Source: a bacterium (GTDB lineage: Bacteria > Actinomycetota > Acidimicrobiia > Acidimicrobiales > Bin134). Taken from it: a DNA stretch of 64,000 nt. Where the stretch lies: positions 62,001 through 126,000 of the forward strand of contig JAPOVT010000046.1 of assembly GCA_026708015.1 (NCBI GenBank). The letters run 5' to 3'. Positions 53,346-61,928 of the stretch are shown here, in pieces (the first letter of the stretch is position 1; every line of letters begins with the position of its first letter). The notes beneath the pieces were generated by a model that worked only from the letters and a program-made list of their open reading frames with translations, did not search any database and was not told where the DNA came from. The position numbers and the translations under genes were made by a program.

Positions 53346-54245
53346 CTAGAAGTGGTACGGGAACTTCGAGAAATCGGCGTCGCGCTTCTCGAGGAACGAG
53401 TCCCGGCCCTCGGCGGCCTCGTCGGTGCCGTAGGCCAGCCGGGTGGCCTCCCCGGCAAACACCTGCTGGCCCACCAGCCCGTCGTCGATGAGGTTGAAGG
53501 CGAACTTGAGCATGCGCTGGGCGGTGGGGCTCTTGGCGTTCACCGCCGCGGCCCATTCCAACGCCGTCTGCTCCAGCTCGGCATGGGGCACCACCGCGTT
53601 GACCATGCCCATCTCGTAGGCCTCGGCCGCGGTGTAGGCCTTGCCCACGAAGAACACCTCTCGGGCCCGCTTCTGGCCCACCTGGCGGGCCAAATAAGCC
53701 GAGCCGAATCCTCCGTCGAAGCTGGCCACGTCGGCGTCGGTCTGCTTGAACATGGCGTGCTCGACCGACGCCAGGGTCATGTCGCTCACCACATGCAGGC
53801 TGTGACCGCCGCCGGCCGCCCACCCCGGCACCACGGCGATCACCACCTTGGGCATGAACCGGATGAGGCGCTGCACTTCCAATATGTGCAGACGTCCGGT
53901 GCGGGCGTCGTCCACCGTGTCGGCAGTCTCGCCGCTGGCGTACTGGTAGCCGTCGGCGCCCCGGATCCGCTGGTCGCCCCCCGAGCTGAAAGCCCAACCG
54001 CCATCGACCGGCGAGGGCCCGTTGCCGGTGAGCAGCACGGTGCCCACATCGGGGGTCATACGGGCGTGGTCCAGTGTGCGATGCAGTTCGTCCACCGTGT
54101 GGGGGCGAAAGGCGTTGCGCACCTCGGGGCGGTCAAAAGCGATCCTCACCGTGGCCTGGTTCACGGCCCGGTGATAGGTCACGTCGGTCAGGTCGAACCC
54201 CTCTACTGGCTTCCACGCTTCGGCGTCGAACAACTCCGAGACCAT
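53346..54245 (-). CDS. menB: 1,4-dihydroxy-2-naphthoyl-CoA synthase
   Basis: This is a 299-aa crotonase-fold enzyme of menaquinone synthesis that closes the second naphthoquinone ring. The long actinobacterial form is recognisable from RIAFDRPEVRNAFRPHTVDE and the oxyanion-forming FSSGGDQRI. The bicarbonate-independent MenB signature VQRLIRFMPKVVIAVVPGWA, GGGHSLHVVSD, FDGGFGSAYLARQVGQK and C-terminal FSKFPYHF also occur. It is probably intact. Other men genes are not in the window. Confidence 0.92.
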   Translation of the reverse strand: MVSELFDAEAWKPVEGFDLTDVTYHRAVNQATVRIAFDRPEVRNAFRPHTVDELHRTLDHARMTPDVGTVLLTGNGPSPVDGGWAFSSGGDQRIRGADGYQYASGETADTVDDARTGRLHILEVQRLIRFMPKVVIAVVPGWAAGGGHSLHVVSDMTLASVEHAMFKQTDADVASFDGGFGSAYLARQVGQKRAREVFFVGKAYTAAEAYEMGMVNAVVPHAELEQTALEWAAAVNAKSPTAQRMLKFAFNLIDDGLVGQQVFAGEATRLAYGTDEAAEGRDSFLEKRDADFSKFPYHF

Positions 54246-54254
54246 GCCCCAAGA

Positions 54255-55358
54255 CTACGGGCGAGACACAGGTGGCCGGTACTCGAAACCGGCCGGCGCG
54301 TCTTCCCGCCAATCTTGGTATGTCTCCTTGGCTTTGTTGGTGGCCCTCTTGCGCACGGTCTTGGCCACCTTTTTCTTGGCCTTCTCCGCCGACTGAGTGA
54401 CGGTGTAGTACTGCATCTCTTTGAACGCTCGACGGCGGCCCATCTCTACCAGGGCTCGGGCCGCACTCAGCGTTTTGCCCGTTCCCAGGGGCATGGCCAC
54501 CCTCCCGGCGAACATCAGCGCCGAGCGCCAGTCGCCCTGGCTCAGTGCGTACAGCGCTCGGGTGGTGTCCACGATCTCGCCCACCACCGGCAGCACCCCG
54601 GCAGCCTCCATGGCCCAGAACCCCACGTCGTCCCAGCCAAAGCCATCCTTGCGGTGGTAGGCCCCGTGGGCGATCACCGCAGCGGCCGCCTCCCGCACCG
54701 CAGGCGGCAAGCTCTCATCAGCGGCGATGGCCTCGAAGTCGGCCTTGGACAGAAACCGATCAGCCTTGGTGGGGTCGCCCTGGGCCGCGGTGTCGATGGC
54801 TGCCAGATAAGGCAGCAAGGTGGTGTAGGCCGACATCTTGGCCTCGAAGGCGTCGAGGTCGTCGAGGCTGATGCGCCCGTCTCCGCCGCTGGCCTGGAAC
54901 CCTTCGGTGGGGTCGGAAAAGTAGTCGCGGTTGTTGCGGGCCGTGTCCACCATGGTGAACAGGCTGGGGTTGGTGAGCAGGATCCGGGACGCCTCGCCCA
55001 ACTCGTCGGTGCGGGTGACGAAGCCCTCCAGGTCGCCCCGCGACACGATGTGGTCGCCGCCCCACGCCTCGGGGGTGTTGCGCAGAATCTCGATGGCCCA
55101 CAGGGCCAGGTTCAGCCCCTCGGGGCCGAGCAGGATCATTTGGGCTCGTTGGGAGATGTCCCCTGAGTCGATCCGAAGCTGCTGGGCGATCCCGCCTAGC
55201 GACAGGTCTACGGGGTACTGCTCACTCCCCAGCCAATACTCCACCTCGGGCAGTACTGCGGCCCACCGTTGGCGCCGCCTGTCGATTTCATCAGCCGCGG
55301 CCTGGTAGTCGATGGCCAGTCCAAAGGCCGCCTCGGCATCCATTCCCATGGTGGGCAT
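54255..55358 (-). CDS. Pretoxin-like hypothetical protein
   Basis: This is a 367-aa protein of unknown family. The N-terminal 60 residues are helical with WxG-like spacing (IDRRRQRWAAVLPEVEYWLG). An EF-hand-like loop follows (GGDGRISLDDLDAFEAK, about residue 158). Then comes VLPVVGEIVDTTRALYALSQ plus GDWRSALMFAGRVAMPLG. That last segment is typical of the hydrophobic pretoxin regions that precede toxin domains in polymorphic secreted toxins. The C-terminus is short and Lys/Arg-rich (AKKKVAKTVRKRATNKAK) and not a recognised nuclease. No secretion genes or immunity gene were seen nearby. Confidence 0.5.
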   Translation of the reverse strand: MPTMGMDAEAAFGLAIDYQAAADEIDRRRQRWAAVLPEVEYWLGSEQYPVDLSLGGIAQQLRIDSGDISQRAQMILLGPEGLNLALWAIEILRNTPEAWGGDHIVSRGDLEGFVTRTDELGEASRILLTNPSLFTMVDTARNNRDYFSDPTEGFQASGGDGRISLDDLDAFEAKMSAYTTLLPYLAAIDTAAQGDPTKADRFLSKADFEAIAADESLPPAVREAAAAVIAHGAYHRKDGFGWDDVGFWAMEAAGVLPVVGEIVDTTRALYALSQGDWRSALMFAGRVAMPLGTGKTLSAARALVEMGRRRAFKEMQYYTVTQSAEKAKKKVAKTVRKRATNKAKETYQDWREDAPAGFEYRPPVSRP

Positions 55359-55401
55359 ACATGTAATATAGAGAAATTATTTGAAACTGGCTATAAAATG
55401 G

Positions 55402-56757
55402 TCAGGTAGCCTTGCCGGGACCAGATCCGCCGTTTCGCGAAAAGGACCGCGGCGGGCGACGCAAAAGGTTCACGGCCATGGCCGACGCCCGCGTAGACCA
55501 CGGCACGAACTCGCCCTGCTCGTCAACCGGGACGCCTTCTCGGGCTACGATCCGCCACCCGGTGTAGGCCACCACCACGGCATGGGCCCCGACCAGCACC
55601 AGAAAGAAGGCCCAGGGGGCGGTCAAACTCATGACCACCCCGCCGGCAACCGGTCCGATAATCGACCCCACCCCGGCTGTTCGCACCAGCGCGGCGCTGG
55701 CTCCGTTCAACTGCGACGACGGCACCCAGTCGCCAGTCAGGGCAATGGCCAGCGAATAAAGCGGGAAGGTGGCGCCCCCGAAGCAGAAAACGAGCACCAG
55801 CGACAGCGCCGATCCCGGCTCGACCAAAGGCAGGATTCCGGCGATGGCCGCGGCCACGGCGGCGGCCGCGAAGATCACTGCCCGACGCGACACCCGATCG
55901 GACAGCGACCCCACGGGCCATTGGAAGGCGATGGCCCCAGCGGTGGCCGATACCAGGAACAGCGCGATCCGGCTGGTGGGCAGGCCCTCGTAGGCGGCGT
56001 ACACCGCGCCCACCCCCAACAGCGCCCCGTGGCTGATGCCGGAGCAGAAGGCGGTGACCACTCCAGTGGGCGCCAGGGAGATGAGCTGGCGCAGCGACAG
56101 CGGCTCGGGCACGGTCAGCGGAGGAGCGCTGGTGGCCGACAGCGTGATGGGAACCAACGCGGCGGAGATGAGCACCGAAGAGATTACGAACAGCTCGAAA
56201 CTGAAAGGGTCGCCTCCGTTGAGCAGCAATTGGCCGAGCGTGAGCCCGCCCATCGACGAAACCATGTACATCGACAGCAGGCGTCCCCGGGTGGCGTTGG
56301 TGGCCATGTCGTTGAGCCACGACTCCACCACCACCAAGACTCCGGCGATGCACAGACCGAACAGCATCCTCAGCAGTGCCCAAGCGGCGGGGTTGATCCA
56401 TAGCAGATGGAGAATGGAGACCGCGGAGGCCACCGAAGCTAAGGCGGCGAACACCCGGATGTGGCCCACCGCGGCGAGAAAATGCTCGGCCAGTCGCGTC
56501 CCGATCATGAACCCCAAATAGAAGCTGGCCATGACGATGCCGCTGACCGCGAGGCCGAACCCCTCCGACTCGGTTCGCACGCCAAGCAGCACTCCCTGGA
56601 GGCCGCCGCCCACCTGAATGAAGAGCATTCCCACCAGCAAGGCTCGGGCCGCGCCGAGGCCGCGTCCCTTGGGCCCAGTCTCGATAAGGGGTCCACCGAC
56701 GATCCCACCGTCGTCATGCTCCAGCCGCCCGACGGCGTTCTCGGCCACTGCCCCCAC
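55402..56757 (-). CDS. Major facilitator superfamily transporter
   Basis: This 451-aa protein has about twelve membrane helices in two halves. GFMIGTRLAEHFLAAVGHIR and GSLSDRVSRRAVIF are the inter-helix 2-3 and 8-9 loops. The helical pattern resembles YcaD-type MFS proteins. The N-terminal 30 residues are soluble and acidic, so translation may begin at a later Met or Val. Substrate unknown. It is downstream of and parallel to the helicase gene. Confidence 0.85.
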   Translation of the reverse strand: MGAVAENAVGRLEHDDGGIVGGPLIETGPKGRGLGAARALLVGMLFIQVGGGLQGVLLGVRTESEGFGLAVSGIVMASFYLGFMIGTRLAEHFLAAVGHIRVFAALASVASAVSILHLLWINPAAWALLRMLFGLCIAGVLVVVESWLNDMATNATRGRLLSMYMVSSMGGLTLGQLLLNGGDPFSFELFVISSVLISAALVPITLSATSAPPLTVPEPLSLRQLISLAPTGVVTAFCSGISHGALLGVGAVYAAYEGLPTSRIALFLVSATAGAIAFQWPVGSLSDRVSRRAVIFAAAAVAAAIAGILPLVEPGSALSLVLVFCFGGATFPLYSLAIALTGDWVPSSQLNGASAALVRTAGVGSIIGPVAGGVVMSLTAPWAFFLVLVGAHAVVVAYTGWRIVAREGVPVDEQGEFVPWSTRASAMAVNLLRRPPRSFSRNGGSGPGKAT

Positions 56758-56890
56758 GCTACCGGCGCTTCACTCCTATTCCACCGTGACTTTCGGAGCC
56801 GTGTTGAACCCATTGATCTCGGTCGCCCAACCGGTTCGTTGGCCGCCAGGCGGGGAGTTGCTCCCAGTTATGACGGTGCGTGAAGCACCG

Positions 56891-58345
56891 CTACTTCGCG
56901 CGTGTTCTGCTCGACTTGTTCCGGTCTTGACCCTGTGGGCGGTCCTGACGCCGGCCCGTCGGACTGTGGCCGTTGCGGTTGGAGTTGGTGTTGGACCGTT
57001 TCCGTTTGTCCTGACGCCGGCCCGTTGGTTTGTGGCCGTTGCGGTTGTCGCTGTTGGAGTTGGATCGCCCGCGGTGGTTACGTGACTGGCCCGTTGGTTT
57101 GTGGCCGTTGCGGTTGTCGCTGTTGGAGTTGGATCGCCCGCGGTGGTTACGTGACTGGCCCGTTGGTTTGTGGCCGTTGCGATTTGGAGCGTCGGGGACT
57201 TGTTGCTTTGGGCGATTAGTCCGAACCGTGTCGAGGCTCAGGCGATTGGGGCTGGTGATGGGCTGCTCCAGGCCGAGTTGCCGCTGCATCCTCTTGGTGT
57301 TGCCTACCTGATCAGACTGGATCAGAGACACCACCAGGCCGCTCTGGCCGGCGCGGGCTGTGCGACCCGAGCGGTGCAGGTATGCCTTGTGGTCTTCCGG
57401 CGGGTCGAAGTGGATCACCGACGCCACTTCGTCCACATGGATGCCGCGAGCGGCAACATCGGTCGCAACGAGGGCCTCAATCCGGCCGTCGATGAACTGC
57501 TGGAGGGTGCGCGTCCGCCGATTCTGGGCATGGCCCCCGTGTATCGCGGCAGCATTGATTCCGCGTTGGGTGAGCTGGCGGGCCAGACGGTCCGACCCGT
57601 GCCGGGTGCGACAGAACAAGATCGTCGACCCTGTGGCAGTGATCACATCCACACAGACGCCAATCCGCTCGGTTTTGTCCACTGTAAGGAACCGGTGGTC
57701 GACCGCGGTGACGTCTGGTCTGGTGTCACCAATCTCATGGGTGGCCGGATTGTGCTGGTAGTCGCGGGTGAGCTTGGCCACGTCTCCATCGAGGGTTGCC
57801 GAAAACAGGAGAGTCTGGGGACGGTCGGCGGTTTGATCGAGAATGCGCCTAACGGAGGGCAGGAATCCCATATCGGCCATACGGTCGGCTTCGTCTATGA
57901 CCACTTGATCCACTTCACAGAGGTTCACTGCGTTTTGGCCGATCAGGTCTTCGAGCCGCCCAGGGCAGGCGACCAGGATGTCGACGCCCTGTTTGAGTCT
58001 CTTGACTTGGTTGCCGTATGAGACGCCGCCATAGACCACTCCCACCCGAATCTGGGCGGCGAAAGTTCGCAGCTCTACTGCGATCTGATCGGCGAGCTCG
58101 CGGGTCGGGGCCAATATCAGCGCCCGCGGCCTCTTGGGATTGGCTTGACTGGTGTTGACCACTAGGGGGATGCCGAAGGCCAGCGTCTTTCCCGACCCTG
58201 TAGGCGCTCGGCCACAGATGTCCTGGCCATCGAGCGCGTCGGCGATGGTGGCGGCCTGGATTTCGAAGGGCTTGTGAATGCCGTTGCGCTCAAGCGCGCG
58301 GCAAAGGGAGTCAGGCACGCCCAGCTGGGCGAAGGTGGTGGACAT
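56891..58345 (-). CDS. DEAD-box RNA helicase with repeat-rich tail
   Basis: This is a 484-aa protein. The Q motif is FAQLGVPDSLCRALERNGI. APTGSGKT is motif I, PTRELAD Ia, VIDEADRMAD a DEAD variant (DEAD box II), SATL III, and HRSGRTARAG VI; together they form an RhlE/CsdA-like core to about residue 365. The C-terminal 100 residues are Asn/Arg/Gly/Ser-rich tandem repeats (RNGHKPTGQSRNHRGR), likely disordered RNA-binding. ATG at 58345 follows GAGGAG 4 bases upstream; a longer frame to 58438 lacks a site. Such helicases aid ribosome assembly and mRNA turnover, often in the cold. Confidence 0.92.
   Translation of the reverse strand: MSTTFAQLGVPDSLCRALERNGIHKPFEIQAATIADALDGQDICGRAPTGSGKTLAFGIPLVVNTSQANPKRPRALILAPTRELADQIAVELRTFAAQIRVGVVYGGVSYGNQVKRLKQGVDILVACPGRLEDLIGQNAVNLCEVDQVVIDEADRMADMGFLPSVRRILDQTADRPQTLLFSATLDGDVAKLTRDYQHNPATHEIGDTRPDVTAVDHRFLTVDKTERIGVCVDVITATGSTILFCRTRHGSDRLARQLTQRGINAAAIHGGHAQNRRTRTLQQFIDGRIEALVATDVAARGIHVDEVASVIHFDPPEDHKAYLHRSGRTARAGQSGLVVSLIQSDQVGNTKRMQRQLGLEQPITSPNRLSLDTVRTNRPKQQVPDAPNRNGHKPTGQSRNHRGRSNSNSDNRNGHKPTGQSRNHRGRSNSNSDNRNGHKPTGRRQDKRKRSNTNSNRNGHSPTGRRQDRPQGQDRNKSSRTRAK
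57021..57182 (-). repeat. 69-bp tandem repeat in the helicase tail
   Basis: Two identical 69-base units start at 57021 and 57090, with a partial third at 57159-57182. Each encodes 23 residues (DNRNGHKPTGQSRNHRGRSN...). Perfect identity implies recent expansion and probable length variation between strains; the frame is preserved for any unit number. Confidence 0.9.
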
Positions 58346-58651
58346 TGGGCTCCTCGCCCGCGCGTGGCGAGCACTCAGGGAATTGCTGATGCCTGAAGTG
58401 GTTGGCGTGGCAGCAACGCAGTGTCGGATGTTCGACACATGGCCAGAGACGAAACCCTGACTGCGAACTCGACTACCGAAATTTTCGGCGAGGCACTTAG
58501 GATACCACCACCATCCGCAAAACCCTGCTTCGTTCCACGCGCTGATGTATCCGGCGGATGGGGTGCAGGATTCGACTGGGCCTGGTGATTGAACGTCTCC
58601 GAGCGATTGAATGCCGTGCCGGGGACCTCGCGCCGAGAATTCCAGTGGCGC
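58346..58651 (-). promoter_or_regulatory. Upstream region of the helicase gene
   Basis: These 306 bases lie between the E2 stop and the helicase start. No gene was seen. CCGAAATTTTCGG at 58476-58488 is a small AT-centred palindrome that could be an operator. A long untranslated leader is common for cold-regulated DEAD-box helicase genes and could be present here. Confidence 0.35.
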
Positions 58652-59761
58652 TCAGTCGTTGAGTGCGGTCGGATCGGCGATGATCTCTGCCAGGGACTGG
58701 AGAAATTGAGCGCCGGGGGCTCCGTCCACGGCGCGGTGGTCGATGGTGAGGCTGAAGGTGATCATCTGGCGCCAGGCCACCTCGTCGCCGTCGCGGACCG
58801 GCACCTCCACGGCCTGCCCTACCCCGAGTATGGCCACCTCGGGCGGGTTGATGATCGGCGTGAATCCGTCGATGCCATAAGCCCCCAGATTTGTGACCGT
58901 GAACGTGCTGCCGGTGATCTCGGGGGGCTTGGCCGTCTTGGCGCGCACTCTCTCGGCTAGTTCGCGCACTTCAGCTGAGAGTTCGGTCAGTGATTTGGCG
59001 GCGGCGTCGCGCACCGCCGGCACGATGAGACCGTCGTCGAGCGCCACGGCCACACCGAGGTCGATTCGGGCATGCTGGGTGATCACGTCGTCTTCGAGGG
59101 TGGCGTTGAGAGCCGGGTGTTCTGCCAGGGCGACGGTGACCGCCTTGAGCACCAAGTCGGTCACCGAAACGTCAGCGCCATCGGCTTTCAATGCCTGCTG
59201 AAGAGCGATCAGCTCGGTGGCGTCGATTCGGCGGGTCAGGGTGAGCTGGGCCATCGACTGGATGCTCTCGTGCATCCGCGAGGCGATGATCCTCCGCATA
59301 CCGGTCAGCGGCACGGTGGTGGTCGGGCTCGGAGCTCGCTCTCCCACCGCATCGGCAGGGGTGTCGGTGGCGTGGCTGATCACGTCATACTCGGTGATGC
59401 GCCCGCCCGGGCCGGTGCCGGTGATTGCCCCGAGATCGACGCCAAATTCCTTGGCCGTGCGCCGGGCTACCGGGGTGATCTGCACCGAGGGCCGGTCCGG
59501 CGCTGGGCTGGCTACCGCCTCGCCGGGTTCGCCGATCAGCGCCAATACCGTGAGCACCGGCACTGTTGCTCCTTCGGAGACGAGGATCTCGAGGATGGTC
59601 CCGGCTACGGGGGCGAGCACGTCGTCGGTGGTCTTCTCCGCCTCGATTTCGACCAGGGGCTCGTCTACGGCCACCACATCGCCCACCTGCTTGTGCCATG
59701 TGACCACTTGGCCCTCTTCCATTCCCATGCTCCACTGGGGGAGCCGCACCTCGGTAGCCAT
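58652..59761 (-). CDS. 2-oxoacid/acetoin dehydrogenase E2 (dihydrolipoyl acyltransferase)
   Basis: This protein is about 369 aa. The N-terminal lipoyl domain has lysine in EIEAEKTTDDV (about residue 44). A linker leads to a peripheral-subunit-binding domain (ITPVARRTAKEFGVDLGAIT plus GTGPGGRITEYDV). The catalytic domain has RRIIASRMHESIQSMAQLTL and the His motif SLTIDHRAVDGAPGAQFL near the end. ATG at 59761 begins at the lipoyl domain; ATGs 27 bases earlier are possible. It is divergent from the E1 alpha/beta genes and completes a complex except for E3. Confidence 0.9.
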   Translation of the reverse strand: MATEVRLPQWSMGMEEGQVVTWHKQVGDVVAVDEPLVEIEAEKTTDDVLAPVAGTILEILVSEGATVPVLTVLALIGEPGEAVASPAPDRPSVQITPVARRTAKEFGVDLGAITGTGPGGRITEYDVISHATDTPADAVGERAPSPTTTVPLTGMRRIIASRMHESIQSMAQLTLTRRIDATELIALQQALKADGADVSVTDLVLKAVTVALAEHPALNATLEDDVITQHARIDLGVAVALDDGLIVPAVRDAAAKSLTELSAEVRELAERVRAKTAKPPEITGSTFTVTNLGAYGIDGFTPIINPPEVAILGVGQAVEVPVRDGDEVAWRQMITFSLTIDHRAVDGAPGAQFLQSLAEIIADPTALND

Positions 59762-59840
59762 GTTGTCGTGGAGACTAGCCATCATCATCCGCGGTTCCGA
59801 ATACCATCGGCAGGGCGTTTCCACAGAGAAGGGTGAGCCG

Positions 59841-60827
59841 ATGATCACAGTCGATGACGATCTCTTGCGGGAGATGTATCGGCGGATGTCCCGTATCCGA
59901 AAATTCGAGGACACCACCAAGGAGCTGCTGCTGGCCGGGGAGTTATATGGCGCGTTCCACACCTCTACTGGCCAGGAGGCGTCGATCGTCGGGTCGTGCA
60001 TGGCGCTGCGCATCGATGACTCGATGGTCGGGACTCATCGCTCCCATGGGCATCCAATCGGCAAGGGCGCTCAGCTCGATCGGCTGCTGGCTGAGCTGAT
60101 GGGCAAGGAGACCGGCGTGAACCAGGGCAAGGGCGGGTCGATGCACCTGTCAGACTTCAGCATCGGAAGCCTTGGCGAGACGTCAATCGTCGGTTCCGGA
60201 CTCCCGGTGGCCACCGGCGCGGCGTTGGCCTACAAGATGCGGGGCGACGACAACGTGAGCCTGTGCTTCTTCGGCGACGGCGCATCGAATCAGGGCACGT
60301 TCCACGAGTCGTTAAACCTGGCCGCCATCTGGAAGCTCCCCGTGGTGTACGTGTGCGAGAACAACGGCTACGGCGAGCTCACCTCGGCCAAGGATGCGAT
60401 CTCGGTGGAGGACATCTCGGTTAGAGCAGTCGGCTACGACATGCCCGGGGTGACCGTCGACGGCCAAGACGTGCTGGCCGTTTTCGAGGCGGTCAGCGAG
60501 GCCGTGGAGCGGGCCCGCCGTGGGGACGGCCCGAGCCTGGTGGAGACCAAGACCTATCGGTTCGAGAACCACGCCATAGGCCGGCTGCCCGAGCACTACC
60601 GGTCGGCCGAGGAGGTGGAGTACTGGCGCACCGAACGCGATCCGCTGGTGCTGTTCCGCCAGGTTCTCATTGAGCGGGGCTTCGACGAGCAGCAAATCGA
60701 CGATCTCGACGCCGCCGTGGGCGAGGAAATCGTTGCCGCCATCGAATTCGCCCGCCAGAGCCCGGTGCCGCCGCCCGAGGCCGCCTTCACCCACTTGTTC
60801 GCCGACCCCGCCCCGAGCGCGGGCTGA
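59841..60827 (+). CDS. Acetoin/pyruvate dehydrogenase E1 alpha (ThDP-dependent)
   Basis: This 328-aa alpha subunit has FHTSTGQEASIVGSCMALR, VGTHRSHGHPIGKG and GGSMHLSD. The thiamine-diphosphate motif GDGASNQGTFHESLNLAAIW ends in ENNGYG. The short length and HxxxGQE/GGSMH pattern resemble AcoA-type acetoin dehydrogenase as well as some pyruvate dehydrogenases. ATG at 59841 has GAAGGGTGAG upstream, and TACCAT at 59802-59807 is a possible -10. The beta-subunit gene follows after 18 bases. Confidence 0.9.
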   Translation: MITVDDDLLREMYRRMSRIRKFEDTTKELLLAGELYGAFHTSTGQEASIVGSCMALRIDDSMVGTHRSHGHPIGKGAQLDRLLAELMGKETGVNQGKGGSMHLSDFSIGSLGETSIVGSGLPVATGAALAYKMRGDDNVSLCFFGDGASNQGTFHESLNLAAIWKLPVVYVCENNGYGELTSAKDAISVEDISVRAVGYDMPGVTVDGQDVLAVFEAVSEAVERARRGDGPSLVETKTYRFENHAIGRLPEHYRSAEEVEYWRTERDPLVLFRQVLIERGFDEQQIDDLDAAVGEEIVAAIEFARQSPVPPPEAAFTHLFADPAPSAG

Positions 60828-60845
60828 TCGCAGGAGGAACTCACC

Positions 60846-61814
60846 ATGCGCACCGTGAGCTACATCCAGGCGGTTACCGAAGCGATGACCGAGGAAATGG
60901 AGCGCGACGAGAGCGTCTTCATCATGGGCGAGGATGTGGCCTGGAACATGATGGGCGATTGCACCGGCATGGTCGAGAAGTTCGGCGCCGAACGGGTTCG
61001 CAACACGCCGATCTCCGAGGCGGGCTTTGTCGGGGCCGGTGCTGGCGCGGCCATGGTCGGGATGCGGCCGATCGTCCACATGCTGATCGCTCCGTTCATG
61101 TACGTGGCCTTCGACCAAATCGTCTCCATCATCGCCAAATCCACCTACACCTACGGCGGCCAGGCCCGACTGCCCATCACGCTGCGAGCCCCAATGATGT
61201 ACGGGGTCTCGAATGCGGCCCAGCACTCCGACCGCCCCTACGCCACGCTGATGACCATTCCCGGGCTCAAATTGATCGCCCCCGCCACCCCTCACGACGC
61301 CAAGGGAATGCTCAAGGCGGCTATCCGCGACGACAACCCGGTTATCACCTTCGAGGACCGCAGCCTTTGGGGTCAGAGCAGCGAGGTCCCCGACGACGAT
61401 CTGATCGTGCCTCTCGGCCAGGCGGCCGTGCGGCGCGAGGGCACCGACGTGACCGTGGTGACGGTGGCCGGGGCGATCACACTCGGCCTCGCTGCTGCCG
61501 AACAGCTTGTCTCCGAGGGGATTTCAGTAGAGGTGATCGACCTGCGGTCGATCGTGCCGATGGACACCGACACCATCCTCGAGTCGGTGGCCAAGACCGG
61601 TCGGCTGCTCATTGCCGACCCCGCCCACGAGATGGGTTCGGTGGCGTCGGAGATCTCGGCGGTGGTGGCCCAGCATGGATTCTGGAGCCTTCAGGCCCCC
61701 ATAGCCCGGGTGACTACGCCGCACACCCACATGCCGTTCAGCGCCGACTTGGAGAAGGTGCTGTTGCCCAGCGCCGACAAGATCGTGGCCGAAGCCCGCG
61801 CCCTCATGGAGTAA
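60846..61814 (+). CDS. Acetoin/pyruvate dehydrogenase E1 beta
   Basis: This 322-aa transketolase-like beta subunit partners E1 alpha. VFIMGEDVAWNMMGDCTGMV, NTPISEAGFVGAGAGAAMVG, GGQARLPITLRAPM and the C-terminal IADPAHEMGSVASEISAVV with RVTTPHTHMPFS are as expected. AGGAGG precedes the ATG. With E1 alpha and the divergent E2 it forms a 2-oxoacid or acetoin dehydrogenase. E3 is not in the window. Confidence 0.92.
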   Translation: MRTVSYIQAVTEAMTEEMERDESVFIMGEDVAWNMMGDCTGMVEKFGAERVRNTPISEAGFVGAGAGAAMVGMRPIVHMLIAPFMYVAFDQIVSIIAKSTYTYGGQARLPITLRAPMMYGVSNAAQHSDRPYATLMTIPGLKLIAPATPHDAKGMLKAAIRDDNPVITFEDRSLWGQSSEVPDDDLIVPLGQAAVRREGTDVTVVTVAGAITLGLAAAEQLVSEGISVEVIDLRSIVPMDTDTILESVAKTGRLLIADPAHEMGSVASEISAVVAQHGFWSLQAPIARVTTPHTHMPFSADLEKVLLPSADKIVAEARALME

Positions 61815-61865
61815 AGCCATACCTCATAACTGATCAATTAGAACTTCTTCCAGATCTATTGCGCT

Positions 61866-61895
61866 GTCTAACTCATTTGTATAGCGTCTAACTCA
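61866..61895 (+). repeat. Direct repeat GTCTAACTCA, 20-base spacing, before the aminotransferase
   Basis: Two copies (61866-61875 and 61886-61895) lie in an AT-rich gap about 35-60 bases before the aminotransferase ATG. The 20-base centre spacing puts them on the same DNA face, as for a dimeric activator or repressor site. Confidence 0.45.
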
Positions 61896-61928
61896 CGCAA
61901 CTCCAGGGCATCCAGGGGGGAGGGGTAG

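Noticed and set aside
53352..55166. A 604-codon plus-strand frame
   Set aside because: It is antisense to menB and to the pretoxin-like gene, both with clear family or domain signals; composition is typical of a GC-rich shadow frame.
57021..57182. CRISPR-like array
   Set aside because: The repeats are contiguous without spacers and lie in frame within the helicase coding sequence.
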